This document shows positions 38,080 through 46,609 of a stretch of DNA of 64,000 nucleotides, in pieces. The position numbers and the translations under genes are program-made. Position 1 is the stretch's first letter, and every line of letters begins with the position of its first letter. This stretch comes from Saprospiraceae bacterium (GTDB taxonomy: Bacteria > Bacteroidota > Bacteroidia > Chitinophagales > Saprospiraceae). The stretch covers positions 49,069 through 113,068 of the forward strand of contig JAJCYH010000006.1 in NCBI GenBank assembly GCA_029262995.1. The letters run 5' to 3'. The notes beneath the pieces were generated by a model. That model was given only the letters and a program-made list of their open reading frames with translations, did not search any database and was not told the DNA's origin.

Positions 38080-39279
38080 TTAAAGTGATTCTAAAAATTC
38101 GATTAAATCTTCTTTTTCAGATGGAGTAAGATTTTGAAATTGGTTTTTGCTATTTTCGGCTTCTCCTCCGTGCATTATTATGGCTTCTTCAATACTATTT
38201 GCCCTTCCATCGTGTAATAAAAAATATTGACCACCTTGTGTGGTTGGAGAGAGACCAAGACCCCATAGCGGAGGTGTACGCCATTCGGATGTTAATGCAC
38301 TTCCCTCTGTGTAACCATCATCTAAACCTGCTCCCATATCGTGTAATAATAAATCCGTAAAAGGAAAAAATGTTGTGTGAGAGAGTGCTTCAATTGACGA
38401 ATAACCTGTGTTTAGTTCTGGAGTGTGGCAGGAGGTACAATTTATTTGTGTAAAAAGTGATTTGCCTCTTAATACTTGAGCATCGTTTTGATTTCTTTGA
38501 ATGGGTGCTTTCAAAGTGTTAAGATAAGCCACAACATTTCTAACTGTATTGTCGGTTACTTCTGGGTCAATAGTCAAGCCTGTAAGGACATCTTTTGGTT
38601 CAAAGGTAGAAGTGATACCCATATCTTGGTTGTAAGCCAATACTGTTTGGTGTAATAAATCATAAGCGGCTGCTTTTTTTCCAAAACGGTGAATGTATTT
38701 TCCATTTTGTATGATTGCATTCGAAGCAGGAATAAGATAATCAGTAAGTTCTATCCAGTTGGGTGCGCCTGAAATACCATCGCCATCAGCATCAAAGGGG
38801 TCTGCTAAAGCCAAAATATCAGCATCCGTAACGTGTTGTAAAAAGCCAAGTCCAGTTACAGCCGGAGGTGTGAAATTTGAAAATGTAGCTCCAGCAGGAA
38901 TTGTTTCAGGTGTATAACCAGGCAATGCTCTATTCTGCAATTGTGGTCCTCCCAAGTGTAAAAATTGATTTCCTGTTGCATCGATTTGCCCAAATCGAGT
39001 AAGGGTCGTAAAAGGAGTGCCTTTTCCGTCCCCAGCGTGGCAACTCCCACAGCTTGTTGCGACAAAAATTGGACCTAAACCCGTCTGAGAGGTAAATATT
39101 TCATCGTTGAATGAAATGTCTCCAGCCAAGAATTGCGCACTTTGTGCGGTTGTCAAACCTTCAAGAGGACCATCTAAAAGTTCTTCTTCAAGTGGTGCTT
39201 GGGGTTCAAATTTTTCACAAGAGAATACAAAAAAGAGAACTACAAAAATTAAAAAAAATACATATTTTTTATCCGACAT
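38080..39279 (-). CDS. diheme oxidoreductase (DHOR, DUF1111-type)
   Basis: 399 residues with a lipoprotein-like signal (FVFSC), first heme motif CGSCH near residue 80 and second CTSCH near 280, plus family blocks RFGKKAAAYDLLHQTVLAYNQDMG and EWRTPPLWGLGLSP, HDGRANSIEEAIIMHGGEAE. This is the DHOR (thiol oxidoreductase-like) family related to cytochrome c peroxidases. First gene of the porin operon. A TATATTTA -7-like box is at 39308-39315. Real substrate unknown. Confidence 0.88.
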   Translation of the reverse strand: MSDKKYVFFLIFVVLFFVFSCEKFEPQAPLEEELLDGPLEGLTTAQSAQFLAGDISFNDEIFTSQTGLGPIFVATSCGSCHAGDGKGTPFTTLTRFGQIDATGNQFLHLGGPQLQNRALPGYTPETIPAGATFSNFTPPAVTGLGFLQHVTDADILALADPFDADGDGISGAPNWIELTDYLIPASNAIIQNGKYIHRFGKKAAAYDLLHQTVLAYNQDMGITSTFEPKDVLTGLTIDPEVTDNTVRNVVAYLNTLKAPIQRNQNDAQVLRGKSLFTQINCTSCHTPELNTGYSSIEALSHTTFFPFTDLLLHDMGAGLDDGYTEGSALTSEWRTPPLWGLGLSPTTQGGQYFLLHDGRANSIEEAIIMHGGEAENSKNQFQNLTPSEKEDLIEFLESL

Positions 39280-39307
39280 TTTAAATGATGTTTTAATGTT
39301 AGTGCTG

Positions 39308-39365
39308 TAAATATATAAATGTTATCCTTAACTAACTAAATTATTAGATAAATATTTTATCTTTA
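39308..39365. promoter_or_regulatory. divergent promoter region for the DHOR operon and DtxR/MntR-type regulator
   Basis: Minus-strand TATATTTA at 39308-39315 and plus-strand TATCTTTA at 39358-39365 both match TAnnTTTG except the last base. Between them an AT-rich stretch with partial dyad symmetry (CTAA...TTAG) is a candidate metal-regulator site. Confidence 0.4.
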
Positions 39366-39383
39366 CAAATGAAATAAAAATCA

Positions 39384-40040
39384 ATGCCCACACAAGCAAA
39401 AGAAAATTACCTCAAAGCATTGTATCATTTACATTTAAAGAATGTAGAAATATCTTTGTCTGAATTAAGTGAAAATTTGGGAATAAGTAAACCTTCGGTA
39501 AATAATATGATTAAAATAATGCATCAAAAAGGTTGGGTGAAGTATAAGAAATACAAACCTATAAAGTTGACCCAAGAGGGAAAAATAAATGCAGCTCTGG
39601 TCATAAGAAAACACCGATTGTCTGAAATGTTTTTGTCTCAGGTAATGGGTTTTGGTTGGGAAGAGGTACACGACATTGCTGAAGAATTAGAACATTTAGA
39701 TACTGAAATCCTTTTCGATAGAATGGACGAATTATTAGGTTTTCCAACTGTAGACCCTCACGGTTCACCTATCCCTAATAAAAATGGGGAAATAGAAAAC
39801 CACAATTATAAATCTATTTCCGAGTATGGTGCAGGTACAAAAGTGGTGCTTAAAGCACTTCGTGATAGTTCAACTGATTTTCTATTATTCTTGGATAAAA
39901 AAGAGATTCAGTTAGGAACTCAAATCTTGATACAACACCTTGAGTCTTTTGATAAAAGTATGACCATTTCTTATGGCCGTTTTTCAGACCAAGTTTTAAG
40001 CAGTTCAATTTCCAATCGGCTTTTTGTAGAACCAATTTAG
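39384..40040 (+). CDS. metal-dependent transcriptional regulator, DtxR/MntR family
   Basis: 218 residues: N-terminal HTH (EISLSELSENLGISKPSVNNMIKIMHQKGWVKY), dimerisation and metal-binding helices (RKHRLSEMFLSQVMGFGWEEVHDIAEELEHLDTEILFDRMDELLGFPTVDPHGSPIP) and a C-terminal FeoA/SH3-like segment. E-H residues in EELEH and DPHGSPIP are the typical metal ligands. Such repressors sense Mn(II) or Fe(II). The divergent arrangement with the DHOR-Rieske-porin operon suggests that it controls those genes. Confidence 0.88.
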   Translation: MPTQAKENYLKALYHLHLKNVEISLSELSENLGISKPSVNNMIKIMHQKGWVKYKKYKPIKLTQEGKINAALVIRKHRLSEMFLSQVMGFGWEEVHDIAEELEHLDTEILFDRMDELLGFPTVDPHGSPIPNKNGEIENHNYKSISEYGAGTKVVLKALRDSSTDFLLFLDKKEIQLGTQILIQHLESFDKSMTISYGRFSDQVLSSSISNRLFVEPI

Positions 40041-40061
40041 TTTTTTTCATGTAGATATTAT

Positions 40062-40140
40062 CACCAACGTTCAATGTATGCGGAGCGATCCCGACATTTA
40101 TCGTCGGGGGAGCGCCGTCGCAGGTGACTAAACGTATTCT
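40062..40140. repeat. attC-like/palindromic intergenic element
   Basis: Begins CAACGTTCAATGTATGCGG and contains a nested hairpin CCCGAC/GTCGGG (near 40092-40108), ending AAACGTA. Comparable CAACGT or TAACGTC starts mark other intergenic elements in this region. Confidence 0.3.
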
Positions 40141-40229
40141 GAAAATTAAGATAGTCATTTTTCTTGAATGTAGTGAGGTAAATTATCGCCTGAGATGCCG
40201 TCATGCATATTGAGCCTGTTTCCAAAGTC

Positions 40230-41830
40230 ATCTAACGCTCTGAGATTCATCACTCAAGCTCAAGAGCTTAAAAATACAATTTTCTTATTTTGTAGAATAA
40301 GATACTCCTTAAAAGCTCTAAGACTTAAAAACATCGAATAAAGTCCATTTATACTGTTATTTATCAGCTTTTTCATCCATTTTTTTAAGTTAAAAGCTGC
40401 AGCAGACATTAACATGACTTTGCTTGCATTGTTTTTTCCTCTAACGTTCATTCTTCGTAGTCCATAATATTGTTGTAGAGATCCGAAGACAGGTTCTACG
40501 GTGTGCATTCGTAATCCGTATGAGATTTTACCTTGTTGTGATTTTAGTCTTTTTATCATTCTTTCGTATTCCTTTTTATAAGGAGTAGAGGTGATTTCTT
40601 TTATTCCTTTTTTATTGACACAGTTAATTCTAAATGGACATTTATCACATATTATTTTCTTTGACCTATAAACAACTGTTCTCTTTCCGTCTGCAAATTT
40701 TGTATACGATGGTTTTAGTATTTGACCGTTTGCACATGTAAAAGCATTTCTTCTTCCGTCGTATTTAAACGCTTCGCGATGAGTTTCATATGTGCCATGC
40801 AAAGGAATAAAAGCTTCAATATCCATTTGCTCTAGTAAGGCATAGTTTTCACCAGAAGAGAATCCAGCATCAGCAAGTATTTGCTCTAGGTATAACCCAT
40901 TATCTTTTAACCTGCTCGTTGTTTTAATGACATTCCTGATAAGTAATTGAGAGTCTTTCTTAGATGCGTGTTCTGCAGTAATATTTGTAATTACATTGCT
41001 CTTAGTGTCTACAGACATTGTGCTGGTGTGACACAACACCCTAGGCTTTCCTGACTTTTTTGCAACTCTTGCATCCGGGTCAGTAGAAGACCTATGTGTT
41101 GCATTGCTGAAGGTTCTTCTGCTGTTTTTTCTGTTAGGGCCATAGAATGCATCATATTTCTTTTTACGACTTTTGGCATGCATTTCTAGATCCTTTTGTA
41201 ATTTATTGACTCTAGCTATTTTATCTTTAGTAGTAAAGTTGTCAGGCAGATCTTGGTCGAAGACTTCTCTGAGATATTCATCATGATCTCTGTCAAGAAG
41301 TTTCACTTCTTGCATTCTGTCTAAGGATGCATTAGCATTGATATAAGCCGAATCAATAGATTGCGTTTTGCCTCCTACAAGTCCAGCATCAATACATAAC
41401 TTAAGAATGTGATCAAATACCTTATCAAATACTTCTCTTGGTATTCTTTTTCGAGTTTTACAAATAGTAGAATGATCTGGGATTGTATCTCCCAAATCAT
41501 GATCAATAAAAAACCTAAGGTCTAATCTATTCTGAAATTCTCTTTCAAGTTTTCTGTAAGTACAGATGTTTTCTAGATAACCGACAAGCAACATTTTGAA
41601 GAAAACGATAGGATCAATTCCAGGTATTCCAGTATGAGAATAAACTGATTTAGTTTCTTTGTAAATAAAATTGAGGTCAAGATTCTTCTTGGGAATCTTA
41701 TAAAAGTTGTCATCAGGAACTGCTTCGTCTAAGCGAAAATTCACAAACAACTTAGGTGTGAAATTTTTATTTCCCCACCAACGGCAGGCAGGCTTTGCAT
41801 ACATTAAGATACAAAATCTTAATGTGAAAA
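40230..41830. mobile_element. IS1182-type insertion sequence (ends approximate)
   Basis: Single transposase gene plus about 30 bases each side. A perfect 10-bp inverted repeat ACATTAAGAT-ACAAA-ATCTTAATGT at 41801-41825 overlaps the transposase start; I could not match a copy at the other end, so the exact termini and target duplication are unresolved. Confidence 0.5.
40260..41804 (-). CDS. IS1182 family transposase
   Basis: 514 residues, full length for the family: N-terminal DUF772-type domain (FFKMLLVGYLENICTYRKLEREFQNRLDLRFFI, PDHSTICKTRKRI), catalytic D in SIDSAYINANAS, then KPRVLCHTSTMSVDTKSNVITNI, DAGFSSGENY with the second acidic residue, a C-x2-C type zinc region (CDKCPFRINC), and the C-terminal RLKSQQGKISYGLRMHTVEPVFGSLQQYYGLRR with the E of the DDE triad. 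No disruption seen. The first residues up to WWG may lie outside the true start. Confidence 0.92.
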   Translation of the reverse strand: MYAKPACRWWGNKNFTPKLFVNFRLDEAVPDDNFYKIPKKNLDLNFIYKETKSVYSHTGIPGIDPIVFFKMLLVGYLENICTYRKLEREFQNRLDLRFFIDHDLGDTIPDHSTICKTRKRIPREVFDKVFDHILKLCIDAGLVGGKTQSIDSAYINANASLDRMQEVKLLDRDHDEYLREVFDQDLPDNFTTKDKIARVNKLQKDLEMHAKSRKKKYDAFYGPNRKNSRRTFSNATHRSSTDPDARVAKKSGKPRVLCHTSTMSVDTKSNVITNITAEHASKKDSQLLIRNVIKTTSRLKDNGLYLEQILADAGFSSGENYALLEQMDIEAFIPLHGTYETHREAFKYDGRRNAFTCANGQILKPSYTKFADGKRTVVYRSKKIICDKCPFRINCVNKKGIKEITSTPYKKEYERMIKRLKSQQGKISYGLRMHTVEPVFGSLQQYYGLRRMNVRGKNNASKVMLMSAAAFNLKKWMKKLINNSINGLYSMFLSLRAFKEYLILQNKKIVFLSS

Positions 41831-41896
41831 AGTAAGATTTAGTCTATAGTTTGTCAACAGCCACTATTGTTAGGTGGGGTATCATTTTTCAAGACT

Positions 41897-41990
41897 AGTA
41901 CGTACGTTGGTCATGCCTTTCGGTATATAAATGTGAGAGGTGTACTCCTCTGCAACTTAGGTTGGAGCGGAGCTATCTACTCGATTATAG
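41897..41990 (+). other. group II intron 3'-end relic
   Basis: Contains the 3' strand of a domain V-like hairpin (GTACGTACGTTGGTC), the insertion ATGCCTTTCGG shared with the relic at 53279, then GTGAGAGG and a domain VI-like stem ending CTACTCGAT. No upstream intron or RT gene remains. Confidence 0.55.
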
Positions 41991-42001
41991 ATCGTCCTTT
42001 T

Positions 42002-43030
42002 TCATAATTCTGTACAAGACCAAAGCATAAATAAATCAAGCATTGGTTCTTTCTTCAATATTAAAAACTTCTTATTAAATATATTAATTGGTACCGAGAT
42101 TAAGTTCATTACTGCCCATGTAATTTTAGCATTTGACTTTCCAAGACTTGCTTGTGTTTTTATGTTCATAATTGTTGCGGATGCTCCATAGCCAAATAGT
42201 ATAGGCCCAGAATCTATATCCATTTCAATTGATCCGTCTTCATTTTCCTTGACAAGTTGAATACCTAAAAAATTGTCAATGAATATGCTATCAAATTTGT
42301 TATTGTAATTTATAATATCTGAATATTTACTTTTATTTAAACAATAAGTGATCATTGCCGTCGAAGAACCTCTAATAGTACTCCTTTCACTTCCAGAGTG
42401 ATGAATTAGACCACTTGAATGTCTTGTTGATTTTAAGATCAGACCTATCCACTTACTTCTAAGACTATCATTTTCAATCGATGATATTCCAATAAGGTTA
42501 TCTGCTGGCCAGTTCGATTCAATATACGTGTCAATTATTTGTAGACTATCAAATTGGACTTGGTAAAAACTTGATTCAATTTCTTTAGACTTAAATTTTA
42601 CAAGTTCAGATAATTTTGAAAATTTGATAAGATCACTTTTTTCATATGTAGAATATACAAGGTTTGACCATCCTTGATAAAACATTCCATATTTGGGATT
42701 AAGATTTGGATCAAACACAGCAGTTGCCTTTTCTGATTGAATTCTTTTAATACAGCTGTCTACTATGTTTGCATATTTCCAATGTGATTTCCCGTTCTTG
42801 TCGCAGTATTCTATTGTGGATAAGGCTAAGAGACAATTACTGAATAATTTGCCTTCTGGAAATCTTGTTTGTAGTTTATTATCATATCCTCTATCAAGGA
42901 TATTTGATAGGTAGTTAATTTGATTCTTTATTGATCTGTTTCGAAGAGTTTTATTGAAAGGTGTTACCAAACAAAGAATACCATAAACAAAAATTATGAC
43001 TCCAATATATTTAATAATTTTCTTTATCAT
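42002..43030 (-). CDS. membrane-anchored protein, unknown, alpha/alpha-toroid-like
   Basis: 342 residues with one N-terminal transmembrane segment (residues 6-25) and a mostly helical extracytoplasmic domain with MFYQGWSNLVY, ESNWPADNLIGIS and SERSTIRGSSTAMITY motifs. Evenly spaced tryptophan/glycine motifs recall (alpha/alpha)6 barrels; no family is certain. The gene starts 20 bases after the GTTATAG end of an attC-like hairpin (43051-43174), as in integron cassettes. Confidence 0.55.
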   Translation of the reverse strand: MIKKIIKYIGVIIFVYGILCLVTPFNKTLRNRSIKNQINYLSNILDRGYDNKLQTRFPEGKLFSNCLLALSTIEYCDKNGKSHWKYANIVDSCIKRIQSEKATAVFDPNLNPKYGMFYQGWSNLVYSTYEKSDLIKFSKLSELVKFKSKEIESSFYQVQFDSLQIIDTYIESNWPADNLIGISSIENDSLRSKWIGLILKSTRHSSGLIHHSGSERSTIRGSSTAMITYCLNKSKYSDIINYNNKFDSIFIDNFLGIQLVKENEDGSIEMDIDSGPILFGYGASATIMNIKTQASLGKSNAKITWAVMNLISVPINIFNKKFLILKKEPMLDLFMLWSCTEL

Positions 43031-43050
43031 TTTTCGCTTGATGATCTATA

Positions 43051-43174
43051 ACGTCTTGCCGATAGCCACTGTTAAAAGGCGATGAGTAGACTAAACATAA
43101 TAATAAGATTGCATCTGAAACCTCCTGATCTTTAAAACATCGCAGAAATAGTGGGCTATCGGATTATGTGCTGT
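43051..43174 (-). repeat. attC-like imperfect hairpin
   Basis: CCGATAGCC-ACT (43061-43072) pairs with AGTGGGCTATCGG (43152-43164) with one extra-helical base; outside the stems lie TATAACGTCTTG and ATTATGTGC. On the minus strand the element ends GACGTTATAG, a G-TT core similar to an attC R' box, just before the ATG at 43030. The interior is about 80 bases. This fits an attC fold, but the core boxes are not perfect. Confidence 0.45.
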
Positions 43175-43249
43175 ATTAAATATATTCTATTCTTTTATAA
43201 TGTATGTAATATCTTTGTATTAAAAACAAAATTACTTGCCTAACCGTAT

Positions 43250-43710
43250 TGAAACAAATAATCCTTTAGGAAAACCAAGACCAAATATTGTTCGAGAATT
43301 CTTTGATTTACTTCTAATTGCTAAATCCCTAATTGGCAGTATGAAATTACTTTCTTGACCGCAAGCTTTTCTGGTTCCAAATAAATATTCAGCACTTATA
43401 GGCAGATATAAGAATCTTTTTTCTTCTATTAGTCACCCAAGGTTTCTCCTGCGTATAATATTCTACAAGCATTTTTATTACCATCAAATATGTAAAGTTG
43501 ATTTACATATCTAATTATTGGTTTGTATTCTAGAATTAGTAAATCCAGAACCCTATTACAATTACTGAATAATAACAGTAGAGTTCCATACAATGTAAAC
43601 TAAAGCCCCCCTGATAAGGTGAAAACTCTTTCATTATGTCCTTTTACCAGACAATTACTTTCTTGGTTAAGAATTGTAGTTGTTCCAATGGATAAGATAA
43701 GAAGTATAAC
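43250..43710 (-). pseudogene. decayed small secreted protein gene
   Basis: Minus-strand frame begins VNVILLILSIGTTTILNQ (signal-like), continues to KGHNERVFTLSGGL, stop, then VLDLLILEYKPIIRYVN, YIFDGNKNACRILYAGETLG, with further stops and probable frameshifts after. It has the composition of a real protein but no intact frame. Family unknown. Confidence 0.4.
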
Positions 43711-43711
43711 A

Positions 43712-44047
43712 TTAACTTTTACTTTCCCATATAAGGCATTCAAAAATGGCATTACCATAATATTTCTCTCCATTTATGTCATTATTACCAGCTATTCCTC
43801 CTAGAGATCCCAAACTGTTACAATTAGAATCAAGTACTTCTTCATAATCAGCCCCACATCCATTATATACTAGATAAGTTGGCTTATTTTGAAATGAATA
43901 TCTTTTAATGAAAGCACCTTCTTCACAAATTATTTCATCATAGTATTCAAGATGTACAACTAAACAATCTGGAGCACCTTTAAAAAGCTCAAATTTTTGA
44001 CAACCTATTATTAGAAATATGCAAATTAATGTCCCAATATTCTTCAT
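43712..44047 (-). CDS. small lipoprotein, DUF6970-like
   Basis: 111 residues with lipobox FLIIGC. The mature sequence has six cysteines and the pattern APDCLVV, NKPTYLVYNGCGADYEEVLDSNCNSLGSLGGIAGN, resembling DUF6970-type small extracellular proteins of Bacteroidota. Function unknown. It stands alone on the minus strand between repeat-like intergenic elements. Confidence 0.5.
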   Translation of the reverse strand: MKNIGTLICIFLIIGCQKFELFKGAPDCLVVHLEYYDEIICEEGAFIKRYSFQNKPTYLVYNGCGADYEEVLDSNCNSLGSLGGIAGNNDINGEKYYGNAIFECLIWESKS

Positions 44048-44049
44048 AA

Positions 44050-44205
44050 TTTATGTTTGTGTTGTACCGAATATCACAACTCTCTTATACCATTATGTTA
44101 TTTAAGCATATACTGCCAAAATTCAGTTTTCGAAAAGGATGTTATGCATAAGAAATATACCATTTTTTCCTCAATGCAGATATCTTATGGTGTTAAATCT
44201 TTTTA
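44050..44205. repeat. interspersed repeat, copy 1
   Basis: Contains CACAACTCTCTTATACC and, about 100 bases on, CCTCAATGCAGATATCTTA with GTTAAA. The copy at 58562-58690 has TAACTGTCTTATACAC and CCCCAATGCTGATATCTTA with GTTAAA in the same order. Diverged but collinear. Confidence 0.5.
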
Positions 44206-44245
44206 TTTTAATCAATATTCACGGTTAGTGGCATATGATCACTTC

Positions 44246-44378
44246 ATTTGATTCACTCTTCATACTGACTTATTTCAATAGTCGTATTTAGCCTTAAGTT
44301 CTATAGTGTAATACCCATTAGAAAATATACGGACCACTTAGATTCTTATCACCTATCCACAAGGAGGAATTCGGTTGG
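44246..44378. repeat. 133-bp direct repeat, copy B
   Basis: Three mismatches against copy A at 35674-35806. Placed in a gap with no gene; the rest of the gap to 44486 shows nothing further. Confidence 0.85.
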
Positions 44379-44486
44379 GAAAGTAGCTTCATTTTTAATA
44401 ACGCTATTGACAAGATCAATTAGCCATTTCCTCTTATTAACAGCAATATAGTCCATGACAATTTTATACTATATAGTACTCACTGC

Positions 44487-44927
44487 CTAATTCTGAATAT
44501 ACATCAGATATGCTATTAATTCAGCCATTTTACCTTTAATTTCGTTTTCATCCAGATGTTCATTTTCAGAGAAAACTTCTCCCCATACTGGCATGGGTCT
44601 AGTTCCATGAGCTTCTATCATTTTTCTGCCATCAATAATGTTAGCTATTTCCAGGATAGGAAAATCATTTACGCCTCGTGATCGCTTGATCTGTGTTAAA
44701 TCTTTTGATTTGATATGAAGACTGTCTAATTTCATGCCTTTGCCATCCACCCCATGGCAGGGCGCACATTTTTCCTGGAAGAGCTCTTTACCTCTCTGCG
44801 TTTGAGCTATTAAAGAATTTTTTGGTGGTTTGGAGTTGCAACTCAGAAAGCTCATAAACGAAAATGAAACCAATAATGAAAAGATGATTCCGAAATAAAT
44901 TGAGTTAGACATATTGGTATTTTTCAT
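44487..44927 (-). CDS. c-type cytochrome lipoprotein
   Basis: About 146 residues from the ATG at 44927, chosen because it starts a signal with lipobox MSFLSC; upstream ATGs at 45017 and 44987 only add a non-signal extension. One heme motif CAPCH followed by GVDGKGMKLD and an axial methionine candidate in RPMPVWGE. Single-domain class I cytochrome c attached to the envelope by lipid. No partner gene adjacent. Confidence 0.85.
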   Translation of the reverse strand: MKNTNMSNSIYFGIIFSLLVSFSFMSFLSCNSKPPKNSLIAQTQRGKELFQEKCAPCHGVDGKGMKLDSLHIKSKDLTQIKRSRGVNDFPILEIANIIDGRKMIEAHGTRPMPVWGEVFSENEHLDENEIKGKMAELIAYLMYIQN

Positions 44928-45048
44928 ATTTATAAATTTTAGCACTATACTGTGATGATCAAAATTAGTTGTTATACTAATCTTCATCATTCTTTCAAAA
45001 AACCCACGGTTCTGCATTGCTATGTCACCTTGGCAAAAACAAATTGGT

Positions 45049-45162
45049 TTAAGGCCTGATTAATAATTTGAAAATCAAAAAAATGACAAAAATGATTATC
45101 AGGAGGGTAGTAAGTATTTTGAGAATAGATTTGGGGTGTTGAACTCTGTTATCGTTCATCAT
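45049..45162 (-). CDS. small single-pass membrane protein (37 aa)
   Basis: ATG at 45162 (or the adjacent ATG at 45159) opens 37 codons to TAA at 45049. The first 15 residues are polar and basic (NDNRVQHPKSILK), followed by a 20-residue hydrophobic helix (ILTTLLIIIFVIFLIFKLL). It is too small for most gene callers. Coding potential is inferred from the clean topology; no homologue is known to me. Confidence 0.4.
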   Translation of the reverse strand: MMNDNRVQHPKSILKILTTLLIIIFVIFLIFKLLIRP

Positions 45163-45257
45163 TAAACATTCCTAATTGGTATAATTGTATTCTAATTAGA
45201 CTACCGGATATTGGAAATAGGTTTAAGTCTTAAGTCGATTTTCCAATTCATATTTTC

Positions 45258-45707
45258 TTATATGAGATAAATTGTATCGGTGTGTATTGTAACAGGAAAA
45301 TTATTGTCAGGGTAATTTGCAACATAAATAGAATCGAAATTAAGCTTCATTAACCCATCTGTATCACCAATCATGAGTAGAGGCATCATCCTACTTTGTA
45401 ACTCAGACATTCTCATCATATCTGGGATTTTAAATGTCACAATTCCTATGGCTGAATCATTTTGTTCAATTATTTTTTCAATGGTATAATCAACACGACT
45501 TGCAAATGATGTAAAAATATTCGATTCAGATTTATTCTTGATTAAATATTCTTCCTTAGTAAGTCCACGTTTACTTTTTTCAGACAATAAATCATGTACA
45601 ATACTATATTCTAGATTTTTATTTGCGGTTAAGTAGTTTTTCAGTATTACTTCAGGTCCGTTTGAGAGAACCATTATTGTCAATATTAGTATTGTTATTG
45701 TTTTCAT
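45258..45707 (-). CDS. small exported protein, unknown
   Basis: 149 residues with an N-terminal hydrophobic signal (ITILILTIMVLS). Helical first half (EVILKNYLTANKNLEYSIVHDLLSEKSKR) and strand-rich second half; no family recognised. Lies after a short hairpin that follows the neighbouring membrane-protein gene. Confidence 0.5.
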   Translation of the reverse strand: MKTITILILTIMVLSNGPEVILKNYLTANKNLEYSIVHDLLSEKSKRGLTKEEYLIKNKSESNIFTSFASRVDYTIEKIIEQNDSAIGIVTFKIPDMMRMSELQSRMMPLLMIGDTDGLMKLNFDSIYVANYPDNNFPVTIHTDTIYLI

Positions 45708-45730
45708 GAACCATATTTATTTGATGTTAT

Positions 45731-45748
45731 CATCCTACTTGCAGGATG
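45731..45748 (-). terminator. possible terminator hairpin
   Basis: CATCCT/AGGATG stem around ACTTGC, extended weakly by AT pairs, right after the stop of the 45765 gene. No strong T-tract. Confidence 0.3.
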
Positions 45749-45764
45749 GATAGTTACAGCTTGT

Positions 45765-46271
45765 CTACGCCGTTAATATTTCTTTAATTTCCTTAATATT
45801 TAATGCATTTTTAAAATAGCAAATTTCAGGAGACAATATTTTTCTTTTAGCTTTTAGCTTGTATACATTTGGAATTTCCGTCTTAATAAGATGAATGGGA
45901 TCTCCCCAATCAGAATTCATTGACACTGGACTTAAAATGATTCTATCTTCTATTATTTTCTCGGTGATTTCAATTTTGAGATTTGAATTCTCAATTCTTT
46001 GAATCACATCATCAATACTACTTATTTGAACGCTTGTATTTTCATTCAAGTTATAAATTTCTTTTTCACTGATTGTGTTGATTCCTCTTTTTTTCAACTC
46101 TCTCTTCAAAAGAATAAATAGGAAAACTGACATTACAGTACCAAAAAAAAGAAACATTAGCAGTGTACTCCCAAAACTAATTTGTTCTCCTCTTATTAAA
46201 TCAATAATTGTCATAATAGCCACAAAGCCAACTCCATTTATTATTCCATTCTTTAGTAGTATTTTAATCAT
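45765..46271 (-). CDS. two-helix membrane protein, unknown
   Basis: 168 residues with two transmembrane helices (residues about 9-25 and 33-53) and a C-terminal cytoplasmic domain of about 110 residues with a beta-rich pattern (VQISSIDDVIQRIENSNLKIEITEKIIEDRIILSPVS). No family recognised. Confidence 0.5.
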   Translation of the reverse strand: MIKILLKNGIINGVGFVAIMTIIDLIRGEQISFGSTLLMFLFFGTVMSVFLFILLKRELKKRGINTISEKEIYNLNENTSVQISSIDDVIQRIENSNLKIEITEKIIEDRIILSPVSMNSDWGDPIHLIKTEIPNVYKLKAKRKILSPEICYFKNALNIKEIKEILTA

Positions 46272-46319
46272 TTGTATTCAATGTAAAAAATTTCAATTTA
46301 ATTGTCAGATGAGGGATAG

Positions 46320-46440
46320 CTACTGTATCTTTTTAAAATGCTTATGCCTAAACATTAACTACCAAGATTTTTAACACTAAACATGAATGCTGGCAATGGA
46401 AGATAACGATTATTTGCTAATGCGTGAATCTTATTGTGTT
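46320..46440. repeat. 121-bp direct repeat, copy C
   Basis: Matches 50908-51028 at 119 of 121 positions, ungapped. The remaining bases to 46609 show nothing I can support. Confidence 0.85.
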
Positions 46441-46609
46441 TATTTATTCCAGCAGTGGTCTTAAAGATCTTTAGAATTGCATGTGAGTGGTTTGATGGGA
46501 TTGGGTTGAATAATGCTTTATTGATTAGGGAATTAGCAATCGCCCATGATCCTTATGTCACTTGTTATCTTGGGATTTATTATAGTTTTGATTAATTGAT
46601 TTTAGCCCT

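Noticed and set aside
43619..43804. 61-codon plus-strand open frame
   Set aside because: Overlaps a decayed gene and a real minus-strand gene; composition not protein-like.
46075..46374. 99-codon plus-strand open frame
   Set aside because: Antisense to the two-helix membrane protein and extends into repeat copy C; judged a shadow.
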